A stretch of 64,000 nucleotides of DNA from Mongoliitalea lutea (GTDB lineage Bacteria; Bacteroidota; Bacteroidia; Cytophagales; Cyclobacteriaceae): assembly GCF_014652135.1 (NCBI RefSeq), contig NZ_BMYF01000001.1, positions 650 to 64,649 of the forward strand. Direction: 5' to 3'. The translations under genes and the position numbers were made by a program. The notes under the pieces are model-generated. The model saw nothing but the letters and a program-made list of their open reading frames with translations. It made no database searches and was not told the DNA's origin. Positions 47,879-56,065 of this stretch are shown here, piece after piece. The first letter of the stretch is position 1, and each line of letters starts with the position of its first letter.

Positions 47879-49102
47879 ATGTTTGGTGCCATATTTTTAA
47901 TCATAGTCCTATTTGGGGTTTCGCAGCCTATTATGAATGGGTTGCAACAAAAACATCCCTATCTCAAAGCAGGTCTCCTCAACCAAATGTACTGGTATCA
48001 CATGTTTTTTGGATTGGTGTATTACACTTATGCAGTTTTTAATCCATCCGATTCAAAAAACTATTTTAAAATGGCAAAAAACGGTTATAACAACTGGTTT
48101 GATGCCTTTCATGCCGGTACGGAATTTGTTGAATGGTTTGCCTATCCTTTTGTCAATTATCTTTTTTTCAACTATGAAATGATCATGTTTTTCTGCACCT
48201 GGATTGGATTCCTTGGTTTTATTTACTTTTACTGTTTTTTTAAAGAAAATCTTCGTTTCAACCCCAAATTTGAAGGTTGGGATGCGATTACCATTTTTAT
48301 GTTTCTACCGAATATGCATTTTTGGACTTCTTCGTTGGGAAAAGGTGCCATTATTTTTGGAGGATTGGGCTTATTGACTTATGGTTTATCCTTTCCTGCC
48401 AAAAGAATCCCTCAATTGCTCATTGGGGGATTTTTAGTGTACATGATTCGCCCACATATTTTCTTTGCGGTGCTGATAGGAATGGCGGTGGGATATGTAT
48501 TGGGAAGGGAAAAAGTACCTTTGTATCAAAAATACCTCACAGCGATAGCGGGGATTGTGCTATCGGTTCTATTTTATGAAAAAATCATTTTGTACTTGGG
48601 CTACGACCCCAATAACCTGCTTGAAAGCTTTGAAGAGGAGTCAGCCTTAAATGCACAACGCTTACAGTCGGCTGGTTCTGGGGTGGATATGAGTAATTAT
48701 AGTTTACCCATGAAACTATTTACTTTTTGGTTTAGGCCATTATTTGTAGACTCACCCAATGCTTTGGGAATTGTGGTTTCTATTGAAAATGTGCTTTACC
48801 TGTACATGTTTAGCAAAATCTTTCACAAGGACTTTATTAAATATATCAAAGATGCCCCTGCCATGGTAAAGATGTCGGGAATTGTATTTTTCTCCATCTC
48901 CATCTCAATGACCTATATCATGTCCAATCTAGGTATTATCATCCGCCAAAAATCCCAAATCATGTTTTACATGCTTTTTGTGGTGGCAGCCTTTCTGGAT
49001 TGGCAAAAAACGCAGCGTATTAAAAAGCGGGGAGAAATTTATAATCGAATCGTGGAAGCCGAACGTCGCAAGCTCCTATCTCTCACAGATAAAGGAGATT
49101 GA
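47879..49102 (+). CDS. Polytopic membrane protein, possible Wzy-like polysaccharide polymerase
   Basis: A 407-residue inner-membrane protein with about ten helices and a large external loop around residues 245-285 (DPNNLLESFEEESALNAQRL). The topology and locus position suit an O-antigen/EPS polymerase; LGIIIRQKSQIMFYMLF near the C-terminus resembles the EpsG/Wzy pattern. No definite family motif, so the role is inference. Transcribed opposite to its neighbours. The last codons (SLTDKGD and the stop) lie inside the first copy of a 42-44-bp tandem repeat. Confidence 0.6.
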   Translation: MFGAIFLIIVLFGVSQPIMNGLQQKHPYLKAGLLNQMYWYHMFFGLVYYTYAVFNPSDSKNYFKMAKNGYNNWFDAFHAGTEFVEWFAYPFVNYLFFNYEMIMFFCTWIGFLGFIYFYCFFKENLRFNPKFEGWDAITIFMFLPNMHFWTSSLGKGAIIFGGLGLLTYGLSFPAKRIPQLLIGGFLVYMIRPHIFFAVLIGMAVGYVLGREKVPLYQKYLTAIAGIVLSVLFYEKIILYLGYDPNNLLESFEEESALNAQRLQSAGSGVDMSNYSLPMKLFTFWFRPLFVDSPNALGIVVSIENVLYLYMFSKIFHKDFIKYIKDAPAMVKMSGIVFFSISISMTYIMSNLGIIIRQKSQIMFYMLFVVAAFLDWQKTQRIKKRGEIYNRIVEAERRKLLSLTDKGD

Positions 49103-49197
49103 GCAGATTTCATGCAGAAGAGTTTCTCGCAGATAAAGGAGATTGAACAGATTTTATACGTAAAATTTTCATTGATAGAGGAGATTTGGCAGATTGT
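49081..49197 (+). repeat. Three tandem copies of a 42-44-bp repeat
   Basis: The core AGATAAAGGAGATTGA recurs at 49087 and 49131 (period 44) and, diverged, as TGATAGAGGAGATTTG at 49173 (period 42), each followed by CAGATT. Copies 1 and 2 match over about 28 of 30 bases. Copy 1 covers the last seven codons and the stop of the preceding gene. Confidence 0.75.
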
Positions 49198-49220
49198 AAC
49201 ATGGATGGCAAAAAATATTT

Positions 49221-49325
49221 CAACTTTATTTCGCGAAGCATATTTCAATTTATTTCCACTTTATTTCGCGAAACATTTTTCAATCTATTTCTACCTTATT
49301 TCGCGAAGCATATTTCCTTTTTCAA
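49221..49325 (+). repeat. Three tandem copies of a 35-bp repeat with TTCGCGAA cores
   Basis: Exact 35-bp period; the palindrome TTCGCGAA occurs at 49230-49237, 49265-49272 and 49300-49307, embedded in TTATTTCGCGAA(G/A)CAT(A/T)TTTC. The remaining bases differ by a few substitutions. No unique spacers, so it is a minisatellite-like array and not CRISPR. Confidence 0.85.
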
Positions 49326-49361
49326 ACTCCCAAAATCTCTCCTCACCAATATCCATTCCCT

Positions 49362-50450
49362 TTATTTCCGTGTCTTCTGCGAGCGCAATTCCATGTAGAA
49401 TCCTTCAAATTGCTTTGCAATCTTTTCAATCGTATAATGCTCCAATACTAGTTTTTGTGCTGCATCCAACTTTGGGGTATTATCAGAAAGCAGGCAAGTA
49501 TGGATGGCTTGGATAAAGGCTTTATCATTTCCTGGTTGGACACAGTAGCCAGTTTGTTTATTTAAAACCTCGGGAATCCCTCCTACCCCATAGGCAATTA
49601 CAGGAACCCGCAGGGCCATGGCTTCCAAAATCACCGCAGGGAGCCCTTCGATAGATGATGGCATTACCAAAGCTTTTGCATGTTTAAGAATAGTATATGG
49701 ATTGCTTAGATTAGGTAAAATGTGAATTCTTTGTACTAGATTTAATTGATTAACTTTTTCAATGAGAGCATTTTTTAAAGCCCCATCTCCAACTAACATT
49801 AATTTAATTGATTGATTTTCCGATTTTTCAAATATTGATATCATATTCAGAGGATTTTTTTCAGGAACTAAACTACCTAACTGAAGCAGATATGAAGTTA
49901 TTTTAGAAAATGAATCCAATGTTTGCGATAGTTTTCGAAGCTTTTTTTCATCTATCCCAATTGTAATCACCACACATGGTTTTTTTGAAATTTTAAAGAA
50001 ACCCAGCAAATCTGATTTCGTTGCATTACTAACAGAAACAATCCCGTCTATTTGACTTAAAAAATACTTGTATAAGAGCTTTTTCGGTGAATTCTTTATA
50101 AAATCACTCATCTTATTGGCATTCCTATAAATCAGTGCATACGTTACCTTTCCAAAAAATCTAGCCATGACACACACCCTAAGCGTATGGGAGGCATTAG
50201 CCTGAACGATCTCGGGAGAAAAATCTCGAAGTACTTTTGCCAATTGCTTAGGAGCTTCAAATGCCAATTTTGACTCATTCCTACAATTCAATTGAATAAA
50301 TTTCCCTGTATACAAAAGCTCTCCTGACCCTTGAAACAAAGAAATCACGATAACCTCATGTCCAAGTTTGGTTAACTGCTCGGCTAATTGCACAGCGAAT
50401 ATTTCCGCACCTCTTCGCTGAGGTCTTGTGATGACTTGAACTATCCGCAT
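49362..50450 (-). CDS. GT4-family glycosyltransferase
   Basis: A 362-residue GT-B enzyme. N-terminal RPQRRGAEIFAVQLAEQL is the acceptor-side loop; the donor domain has LGSLVPEKNPLNMI, LMLVGDGALKN and the EX7E region SSIEGLPAVILEAM. It overlaps the upstream GT4 gene by 10 bp and resembles it (about 20 identities in the first 47 residues), so the two are probably an old tandem duplication. Likely adds one sugar to the polyprenyl-linked repeat unit. Confidence 0.88.
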   Translation of the reverse strand: MRIVQVITRPQRRGAEIFAVQLAEQLTKLGHEVIVISLFQGSGELLYTGKFIQLNCRNESKLAFEAPKQLAKVLRDFSPEIVQANASHTLRVCVMARFFGKVTYALIYRNANKMSDFIKNSPKKLLYKYFLSQIDGIVSVSNATKSDLLGFFKISKKPCVVITIGIDEKKLRKLSQTLDSFSKITSYLLQLGSLVPEKNPLNMISIFEKSENQSIKLMLVGDGALKNALIEKVNQLNLVQRIHILPNLSNPYTILKHAKALVMPSSIEGLPAVILEAMALRVPVIAYGVGGIPEVLNKQTGYCVQPGNDKAFIQAIHTCLLSDNTPKLDAAQKLVLEHYTIEKIAKQFEGFYMELRSQKTRK

Positions 50451-51589
50451 ACCGACTGATAAAAGTTCAAGAATCGTTTAGCTTGGACAGGGAGAGAAAA
50501 TTTTTCTATAGCTACACTAAAACCTTGTTTTAATCGAGTACATTTTTCTTCTAGTGGCATTACTTCCCATTTTTTCAACTTTTCGAGTAAGGAACTCATG
50601 GAATTATAGTCATACGTAAAACATGCGGTTCCATCTTCAATCATTTCAGGGATTCCTCCCACATGAGATGCAAATACTGGAATGTGATAACGCATCGCTT
50701 CGGCAATTACGGCTGGGCAGCCTTCAATAGCTGATGGAAGAATCAAATAGGCATTGGAAGGAATTTGTTCCCAAGGATGCTCGATCGCACCTTTAAAAAT
50801 CAATCGATCTGTAAATTTTTCCCTAGCCAGTTGTTGACATTCAGCTAAGCATGGACCATCCCCAAAAAAGGTACAGGTAATTGTAGGATTGCTATTTAGT
50901 AGAAATTCAAAATTTTCAATTAACCATCGTTGGTTTTTTTCAGCTGTAAATCCGGCTATGCAAACTAGTGAAATACCATCATCTGATGTATATGGCTTTG
51001 TGAGTGTGGTATGCGATACACCTATAGGGATGACTGTTTGTGGAATTCTTTGGTGAGATCGGTTGAAAATTGTTGATTTTGAATCTTGTTCAAAAACCAT
51101 ACTACTACAGTCAATATATTTTCCTTTTTTGATGGATTGAAAATCTTGGTAGGAAAAATCGGATACATGAACACATGCATTCAATTCTTGCGCTAGGAAT
51201 TTGTAGAGTAGGCTATGTAAGTACGAGTGGATGTAATAATTGACTACTCCCCCATTATTGAAAATCAATTTGCTGGTAATTATTCCTAATTTTTTGGCTA
51301 AAGATGCCACTAATAAGGTATCACCTCCATTAGCCTGAACGATATCCGGTTGAAATTCTTTTATGATCGAATGTAGCCTAAGCCAAGGCCTCCAATGCAA
51401 TAAATTACGTTTAGCATGTAGATTCAGGGAATTCTGAGTTCCTGTAAATGGTAAATCAAATGTTCCTTGTTGGTATAAGGTGAGCAACTGCACGTGATGA
51501 CCGTGTTTAAGCAATTCATTGCCTATTTGAGAAGCAAACAGCTCTTGCCCTCTCGCTTGGGGACGTTGGATTAGGAGTAAAATTCTCAT
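50441..51589 (-). CDS. GT4-family glycosyltransferase
   Basis: A 382-residue GT-B enzyme. The N-terminus LLLIQRPQARGQELFASQIGN parallels its downstream neighbour. The donor domain has CIAGFTAEKNQRWLI, CTFFGDGPCLAEC and SAIEGCPAVIAEAM (EX7E). It overlaps the upstream formyltransferase-like gene by 4 bp (ATGA) and the downstream GT4 by 10 bp, so translation is coupled. Sugar specificity cannot be read from sequence. Confidence 0.88.
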   Translation of the reverse strand: MRILLLIQRPQARGQELFASQIGNELLKHGHHVQLLTLYQQGTFDLPFTGTQNSLNLHAKRNLLHWRPWLRLHSIIKEFQPDIVQANGGDTLLVASLAKKLGIITSKLIFNNGGVVNYYIHSYLHSLLYKFLAQELNACVHVSDFSYQDFQSIKKGKYIDCSSMVFEQDSKSTIFNRSHQRIPQTVIPIGVSHTTLTKPYTSDDGISLVCIAGFTAEKNQRWLIENFEFLLNSNPTITCTFFGDGPCLAECQQLAREKFTDRLIFKGAIEHPWEQIPSNAYLILPSAIEGCPAVIAEAMRYHIPVFASHVGGIPEMIEDGTACFTYDYNSMSSLLEKLKKWEVMPLEEKCTRLKQGFSVAIEKFSLPVQAKRFLNFYQSVCG

Positions 51590-53184
51590 TTTCTAAAATA
51601 AAAATCTACCCAAGCTGTTTCTTCTTGAAAGTTGAGTGTATGGATTCCTAAAGCTGGGGCATCAGCCTCTACCCTACCAATTTCTTGCTCTTGATAATGG
51701 GTAAGGGAAAGATTGGTAATCTCCATTAATCGAATGCGATGACCGTAACGTAATTCAGAATCTTGAGCAGGTCTTATCAATTGATCTCCCCAGTTAAAAA
51801 TGTTACCAGCAGGCCTAGCTTTTCTCACATCGGATACGATGGGATTCAGTGGGGAAGGTTCCCAATGAGCTTGAGTTAAGGTTGGAGAAAAGTACAGGTG
51901 CAACTCGTCGAAAGGAGAAGATAGCTCATGCGATTTTTGATTAACAAAAAGCCAAAATCCTTTTTCATTTTTATAAATAGTAGGATCATAGCCCTCTATT
52001 GCTAATAGAATGGATTTTCTTTCCCAGTGAAAAGGAAATTTGATGGCTTCATATAAGTATAGTTTCCCAACCTGTGAAGATTCAGGTACCATAAAAAAAG
52101 TATCATTTACTGAAAAAATAAATGGATAAGATACATGCCAGGATTCTTCCAGCACTCGATGACCTAGTCCATTGCCGTCTAATACTACGATTGATCCCTT
52201 AGCTGATTTTTTGTCATAGCACTCGGCAAAAATCCATGTTGTTTTTCCTTCTTTCACGGGAAATGGATCAGCTAAGTATGTGTTTGGAAATGGATTTTTT
52301 AGAAAACTCTTCGGTGGAATTACGGTGTTTCCAGAAATCTGAATAATTTCAACATTGGCAGATCCTACTTCCCAGTGTGCGGGTAATTTCCATTCATCGA
52401 ATTTCCTATCAATTGTATTCCATAAGTGCTTTGTTAAAAGAGCAAGCATTTGCCAATTGCTTGGATTCCTTTTGAGCGGAGCAGGAGGTGCAATGGGTGA
52501 ACTAGCTGGGACAACTAATGGATCTAGTGCGAATCGTTTTAAGACACGAACAGGAAAAAATGAAGAAACCCAAAAAAGTTTTTGGGCATTTCTTTCTACA
52601 CTTAATGGATCGGTTTGGGTAAGGCTTTCATATAAGATTTCTCCTTGATCTAATGCTTCCGAGAGTCGCATGAGAACCACTCCTGTAGATGCCTGTTTTT
52701 CCATAACTTCCCAAAAGGCGGGTGGACCACCGCGATAATATCGGGGATTGCCATGATGAAAAGACCATATACCCAAACGTGGAAGCGCTAAGATAGGACC
52801 AGAAAGTATTCTAAAACCAAAACGCAAGATTATATCTAAGTGAAATGATGCTATTTCGTTTAGATTTTCCGAACTGAATGCATCACGATACTTGCTTTGG
52901 ATGGGTTGGACTGGAATTACAGGAGTAGTTTTTTCTAGTAAGCTATAAATGAATTGTTTCTTAAAAGCATCTTGAGCTGGCTTGAATAAAAAGCGATCTA
53001 CTTTTCGGTAGAGTTTGTACAAAAAATTAGATGATTTTTTACTGGATAAGGGATGTTGATTCAAGATAATCACTTCTATCCGTGCAAGTCCAGAAAGCTG
53101 CAATTCTTGGACACAATTGAGCTGCCAAGCTTGAAGATGTAATTGGTCTACCATAATTCCAATTCGGTACATAGCCATCTTCAA
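51586..53184 (-). CDS. Formyltransferase-like domain fused to GINT1-like beta-propeller domain
   Basis: A 532-residue two-domain protein. Residues about 1-215 resemble the formyltransferase fold: FHHGNPRYYRGGPPAFWEV corresponds to the HGSLLPRWRG motif and ALDQGEILYE to the catalytic-Asp strand, but the usual Asn two residues before the His reads Ser. Residues about 280-530 (YLADPFPVKEGKTTWIFAE, SYPFIFSVNDTFFMVPESS) match the N-terminal domain of glucosamine inositolphosphorylceramide transferase-type proteins. It could N-formylate or modify an amino sugar; function is inference. ATGA overlaps join it to both neighbours. Confidence 0.75.
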   Translation of the reverse strand: MKMAMYRIGIMVDQLHLQAWQLNCVQELQLSGLARIEVIILNQHPLSSKKSSNFLYKLYRKVDRFLFKPAQDAFKKQFIYSLLEKTTPVIPVQPIQSKYRDAFSSENLNEIASFHLDIILRFGFRILSGPILALPRLGIWSFHHGNPRYYRGGPPAFWEVMEKQASTGVVLMRLSEALDQGEILYESLTQTDPLSVERNAQKLFWVSSFFPVRVLKRFALDPLVVPASSPIAPPAPLKRNPSNWQMLALLTKHLWNTIDRKFDEWKLPAHWEVGSANVEIIQISGNTVIPPKSFLKNPFPNTYLADPFPVKEGKTTWIFAECYDKKSAKGSIVVLDGNGLGHRVLEESWHVSYPFIFSVNDTFFMVPESSQVGKLYLYEAIKFPFHWERKSILLAIEGYDPTIYKNEKGFWLFVNQKSHELSSPFDELHLYFSPTLTQAHWEPSPLNPIVSDVRKARPAGNIFNWGDQLIRPAQDSELRYGHRIRLMEITNLSLTHYQEQEIGRVEADAPALGIHTLNFQEETAWVDFYFRK

Positions 53185-54392
53185 ACTACTTTAAGGGATT
53201 TTTTCGTACGAAAATCAAAAATTCTATGCAATATTTGCTCATAGGTTTGTGCAATAGTCTCAATAGTAAATCGTTCGAGTGCAATTATTCGAGCCCTTTG
53301 TCCCATTGTTTTTGCCAGTTGGGGATCACTTTGTAGCCAAGCTATTTTTTGAGCAAGAACTTGGCTGTTACCTACTGGGTAAATCAGAGCCGATTCTTGA
53401 TCGTTAACGGCCTCCAAATTCATGGGAATATCCGATGCAATAATGGGCATACCCGCCATCATTGCTTCTACTAAAGCACCTGAAAAACCCTCGTACCAGG
53501 AAGGGAATAGAAAACAGTCAGGAGTGAATAGTGAACAGTGATCAGTGAACGGTGGACAGTTGTCAGTTGACTGTTGACCGTTAACCGTAGCCTCTGGACT
53601 ATATCCTCGAAGTAAGACTTTCATTGGATCGGCTATTTTTCCTGGGAGGAAGACTGAATTGCTTAACCCCAAGCTGTTAATTTTGGTCTCCAGTTGTTTA
53701 CGAAATGGTCCTTCTCCAAAAATTGTTAGGGTACAGTCAGGATTGCTTGGTAGGATTTGGGCAAAGGCTTCAATGGCATCTTGAAATCCCTTCCGTTCGA
53801 GGAGGCGACCGAAGGAAATAAAGTGTTTGATTGGTTCAGTCTTGTGTGGTCTGGACTGGGCAGGAACAGGCCGTCCACGGTAAACAACCGAAATTTTTTC
53901 TTTGGCAATTCCTAAGGTCTTGACATGGGAATCAGCCAAGGCTTGGGCATTGGCAATCCAATGGATGGGGATTTCTGCAGTCAATCGATCCAGCCAATAC
54001 ACCAACTTATATTTCAAGCCGTGTTTATCTTTCCAAGCAATTGGAGCGTATGAATCATTCACCAATGTACCGACCAAAGGCACTCTTGTTAGTAGAGAAG
54101 CCATTCGGGTAATGATATCTGCACGCCATAAGCAGGAAATCAACAGATCAGGTTTTTCCTGCTTGATCAACCGCACAAGCTTAGTTATCGCCTTTACAAA
54201 ATGGTATGACTCCGGAATATCTAAAAAAATGAGCCGGATATCGGCTTTTTCGTAGGCTTCTTTTAACTCGTGTTTGGGGTAAAAATAGACTACAGTAACT
54301 TCAATATCCTGCGAAAAACGGTAGAGAATCTCCAAATGGCTGCGCTCTGCTCCGGCGTTGACTAGGGCGTCTTGGGTGAGGAGGAGTTTCAT
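53181..54392 (-). CDS. GT4-family glycosyltransferase with repeat-derived insertion
   Basis: A 403-residue GT-B enzyme. DALVNAGAERSHLEIL opens the acceptor domain; ISFGRLLERKGFQDAIEAF and TLTIFGEGPFRKQLE mark the donor domain; PSWYEGFSGALVEAM is the EX7E region. Residues about 269-290, just before the DCFLFPSWYEG strand, are encoded by a 7-bp tandem array (53524-53586) and form a Cys/Pro/Thr-rich insert absent from ordinary GT4 proteins. The array is 63 bp long, so the frame is kept. Overlaps the downstream gene by 4 bp. Confidence 0.87.
   Translation of the reverse strand: MKLLLTQDALVNAGAERSHLEILYRFSQDIEVTVVYFYPKHELKEAYEKADIRLIFLDIPESYHFVKAITKLVRLIKQEKPDLLISCLWRADIITRMASLLTRVPLVGTLVNDSYAPIAWKDKHGLKYKLVYWLDRLTAEIPIHWIANAQALADSHVKTLGIAKEKISVVYRGRPVPAQSRPHKTEPIKHFISFGRLLERKGFQDAIEAFAQILPSNPDCTLTIFGEGPFRKQLETKINSLGLSNSVFLPGKIADPMKVLLRGYSPEATVNGQQSTDNCPPFTDHCSLFTPDCFLFPSWYEGFSGALVEAMMAGMPIIASDIPMNLEAVNDQESALIYPVGNSQVLAQKIAWLQSDPQLAKTMGQRARIIALERFTIETIAQTYEQILHRIFDFRTKKSLKVV
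53524..53586. repeat. 7-bp tandem array inside a GT4 coding sequence (9 units)
   Basis: Nine gap-free heptamers on the plus strand: GTGAATA, GTGAACA, GTGATCA, GTGAACG, GTGGACA, GTTGTCA, GTTGACT, GTTGACC, GTTAACC. Total 63 bp, divisible by three, so the host frame is preserved. Gain or loss of one or two units would shift it. Confidence 0.88.
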
Positions 54393-54393
54393 A

Positions 54394-55254
54394 TCAAAAA
54401 ATCCTTTTCAAAGTTAATGGATCAATCGTTTTCCCTCTTTTGTTTATTATTCCATCCCAGATCCCCATCAATCTGTATTTCACCGTTTGGACGGGCGTTT
54501 TCCCGAATATCATTGCATGAATGATAAACCGAAGTTGTCGGTTGATGTAGCCCATCAAACGCTTCCAAGAAAACTGATCGCGCAATACAAAAATGTGATT
54601 TCTAGATTGATAGTATCCCCTCCAAATCAATGACTTGGACGAAGCTTGACTCCCCAAATGCAACCTATTGACCAATTTCTCCTTTGTGCAAAGGAGAAAA
54701 ACCTGAAATCCATTCCTTTTGGCTCTTTGGCAATATTCATAATCCTCAGCCATGATAAAATAATCCGGGTCAGGGGTTCCTACTACTTCCATTAGTTTTT
54801 TGGGAACAAGAGCATTGTCAACCAATACGAAATCCACAGGAATCAACCCGTCATTGGCCTCTTGCCGTCTTGGTATCCCCTTCTTGAAAATATATCCTTC
54901 CAATCCTATGATCGCATTTTCACTAATTGATCGGGAAGCATTCAATAAACTTTCCAAGACCATCGGACTTGGAAAACTATCATCATCCATCAACCAAAAA
55001 AAATCAACACCCCATTTTCGATTTGCCTCACGCATCCCAATATCCAAGCCTCCTGACCAACCGATATTCTGGCCCATGGGTAAAAAATCAAACTCACTCT
55101 GGTTTGTCAAATATTCGAGTGTACCGTCATTACTCCCATTCTCAACAATTAATACATTGTCAGGCTTTCTGCTTTGTTTCCTGATATGTTCCAGATTCAT
55201 TTTTAATGTATCCAGTCGATTAAAGGTGACGATAATCAGCGCTACTTTTTCCAA
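54394..55254 (-). CDS. GT2-family glycosyltransferase
   Basis: About 286 residues, a GT-A enzyme. VALIIVTFNRLDTLKMNL is the nucleotide-binding start, VENGSNDGT follows, and FFWLMDDDSFPS holds the metal-binding DDD; GTPDPDYFIMAEDYEYCQRA carries the catalytic ED. This galactofuranosyl/rhamnosyl-transferase-like layout (GlfT/WbbL type) is family-level inference. The frame is open to an ATG at 55329, but that would overlap FkbM by 74 bp and add non-family sequence; a TTG at 55254 directly after the FkbM stop fits better. The start is uncertain. Confidence 0.85.
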   Translation of the reverse strand: MEKVALIIVTFNRLDTLKMNLEHIRKQSRKPDNVLIVENGSNDGTLEYLTNQSEFDFLPMGQNIGWSGGLDIGMREANRKWGVDFFWLMDDDSFPSPMVLESLLNASRSISENAIIGLEGYIFKKGIPRRQEANDGLIPVDFVLVDNALVPKKLMEVVGTPDPDYFIMAEDYEYCQRAKRNGFQVFLLCTKEKLVNRLHLGSQASSKSLIWRGYYQSRNHIFVLRDQFSWKRLMGYINRQLRFIIHAMIFGKTPVQTVKYRLMGIWDGIINKRGKTIDPLTLKRIF

Positions 55255-55255
55255 C

Positions 55256-55969
55256 TCAAAATCTGTAATAAATAGACAATTCCTTAGTGGTGAATTTCGA
55301 ATACCCAAATGGTTTGACCACTTGGTCAATCAATTCACTGCATCCCGGTTTGATTCGGTCGTGAGTTTCAATCATTATCATTGTCACAACCGGTAACCAC
55401 TCCTCTGCCCGATTTTTAAATAATTCAAATTCCGATCCTTCAATATCTATTTTCAATAAATCAATTTGATCAAGATCATTTTCTCGAATCAATTGAGGGA
55501 TCGTAATCGTGACTATATCAGACTTCTCACCGTCTTTAGTCAATTTTGTTTCAAAAGCCCAACTTCCTGCCTTTGAGTCATGAATTTTCAGAAAGGTATT
55601 TTCATGCCACAACCCGGCCTTGATTGGAAATATGGTCGATCTGCTTTTTACATTTTCCTGTAAAATCTCAAAATTGGAGGCCTCCGGCTCTATTGCATAA
55701 ATCTTTGAATTCGGAAATTTTGACGCAAACCAAACCGCAGAATAGCCAACATTGGCTCCGGCATCTACAATGACTTCGGGATTGAAATCTGCCGGAAAAA
55801 AATGGTATACCTCATCCAAAAAAATCTGCTTAAAGACTCGAATATCAGAACTTCCCTTTCTGATCATCATCTTTCCAAAATCTCTTTGGATGTCTAAGGA
55901 TTTAAACCAAGAGGAAAGGTTTTGTAATCGATATCCTAATGACCTAAAAACAAGTTCTTTCAGTTTCAT
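55256..55969 (-). CDS. FkbM-family methyltransferase
   Basis: A 237-residue SAM-dependent O-methyltransferase. VIVDAGANVGYSAVWFA is motif I (SAM-binding glycine loop), KIYAIEPEASNFEIL the acidic motif II, and IDLLKIDIEGSEFELF the FkbM post-motif signature. Probably methylates a hydroxyl of a sugar residue in the polymer. One of two FkbM proteins in the locus (see 61144), only distantly alike. Upstream is a 96-bp gap, the largest break within this operon. Confidence 0.88.
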   Translation of the reverse strand: MKLKELVFRSLGYRLQNLSSWFKSLDIQRDFGKMMIRKGSSDIRVFKQIFLDEVYHFFPADFNPEVIVDAGANVGYSAVWFASKFPNSKIYAIEPEASNFEILQENVKSRSTIFPIKAGLWHENTFLKIHDSKAGSWAFETKLTKDGEKSDIVTITIPQLIRENDLDQIDLLKIDIEGSEFELFKNRAEEWLPVVTMIMIETHDRIKPGCSELIDQVVKPFGYSKFTTKELSIYYRF

Positions 55970-56065
55970 AACGTGCCATAATAAATTTATTCCAAACGCC
56001 TAATAATTGTTGAAAGCATTGAGGTTATTGAAACACATTGAAGAGAATTCAAACTATCATCCCTT

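Noticed and set aside
49221-49325. CRISPR array
   Set aside because: The 35-bp units are contiguous and have no unique spacers; no cas genes are present.
49112-49516. Plus-strand open frame of 134 codons across the repeats
   Set aside because: It reads through two tandem-repeat arrays and into the antisense of a GT4 gene; the peptide is just translated repeat units.
55255-55329. ATG-initiated 311-residue version of the GT2 protein
   Set aside because: It requires a 74-bp overlap with the FkbM gene and adds residues before the usual GT2 start; the shorter TTG start is favoured but not proven.
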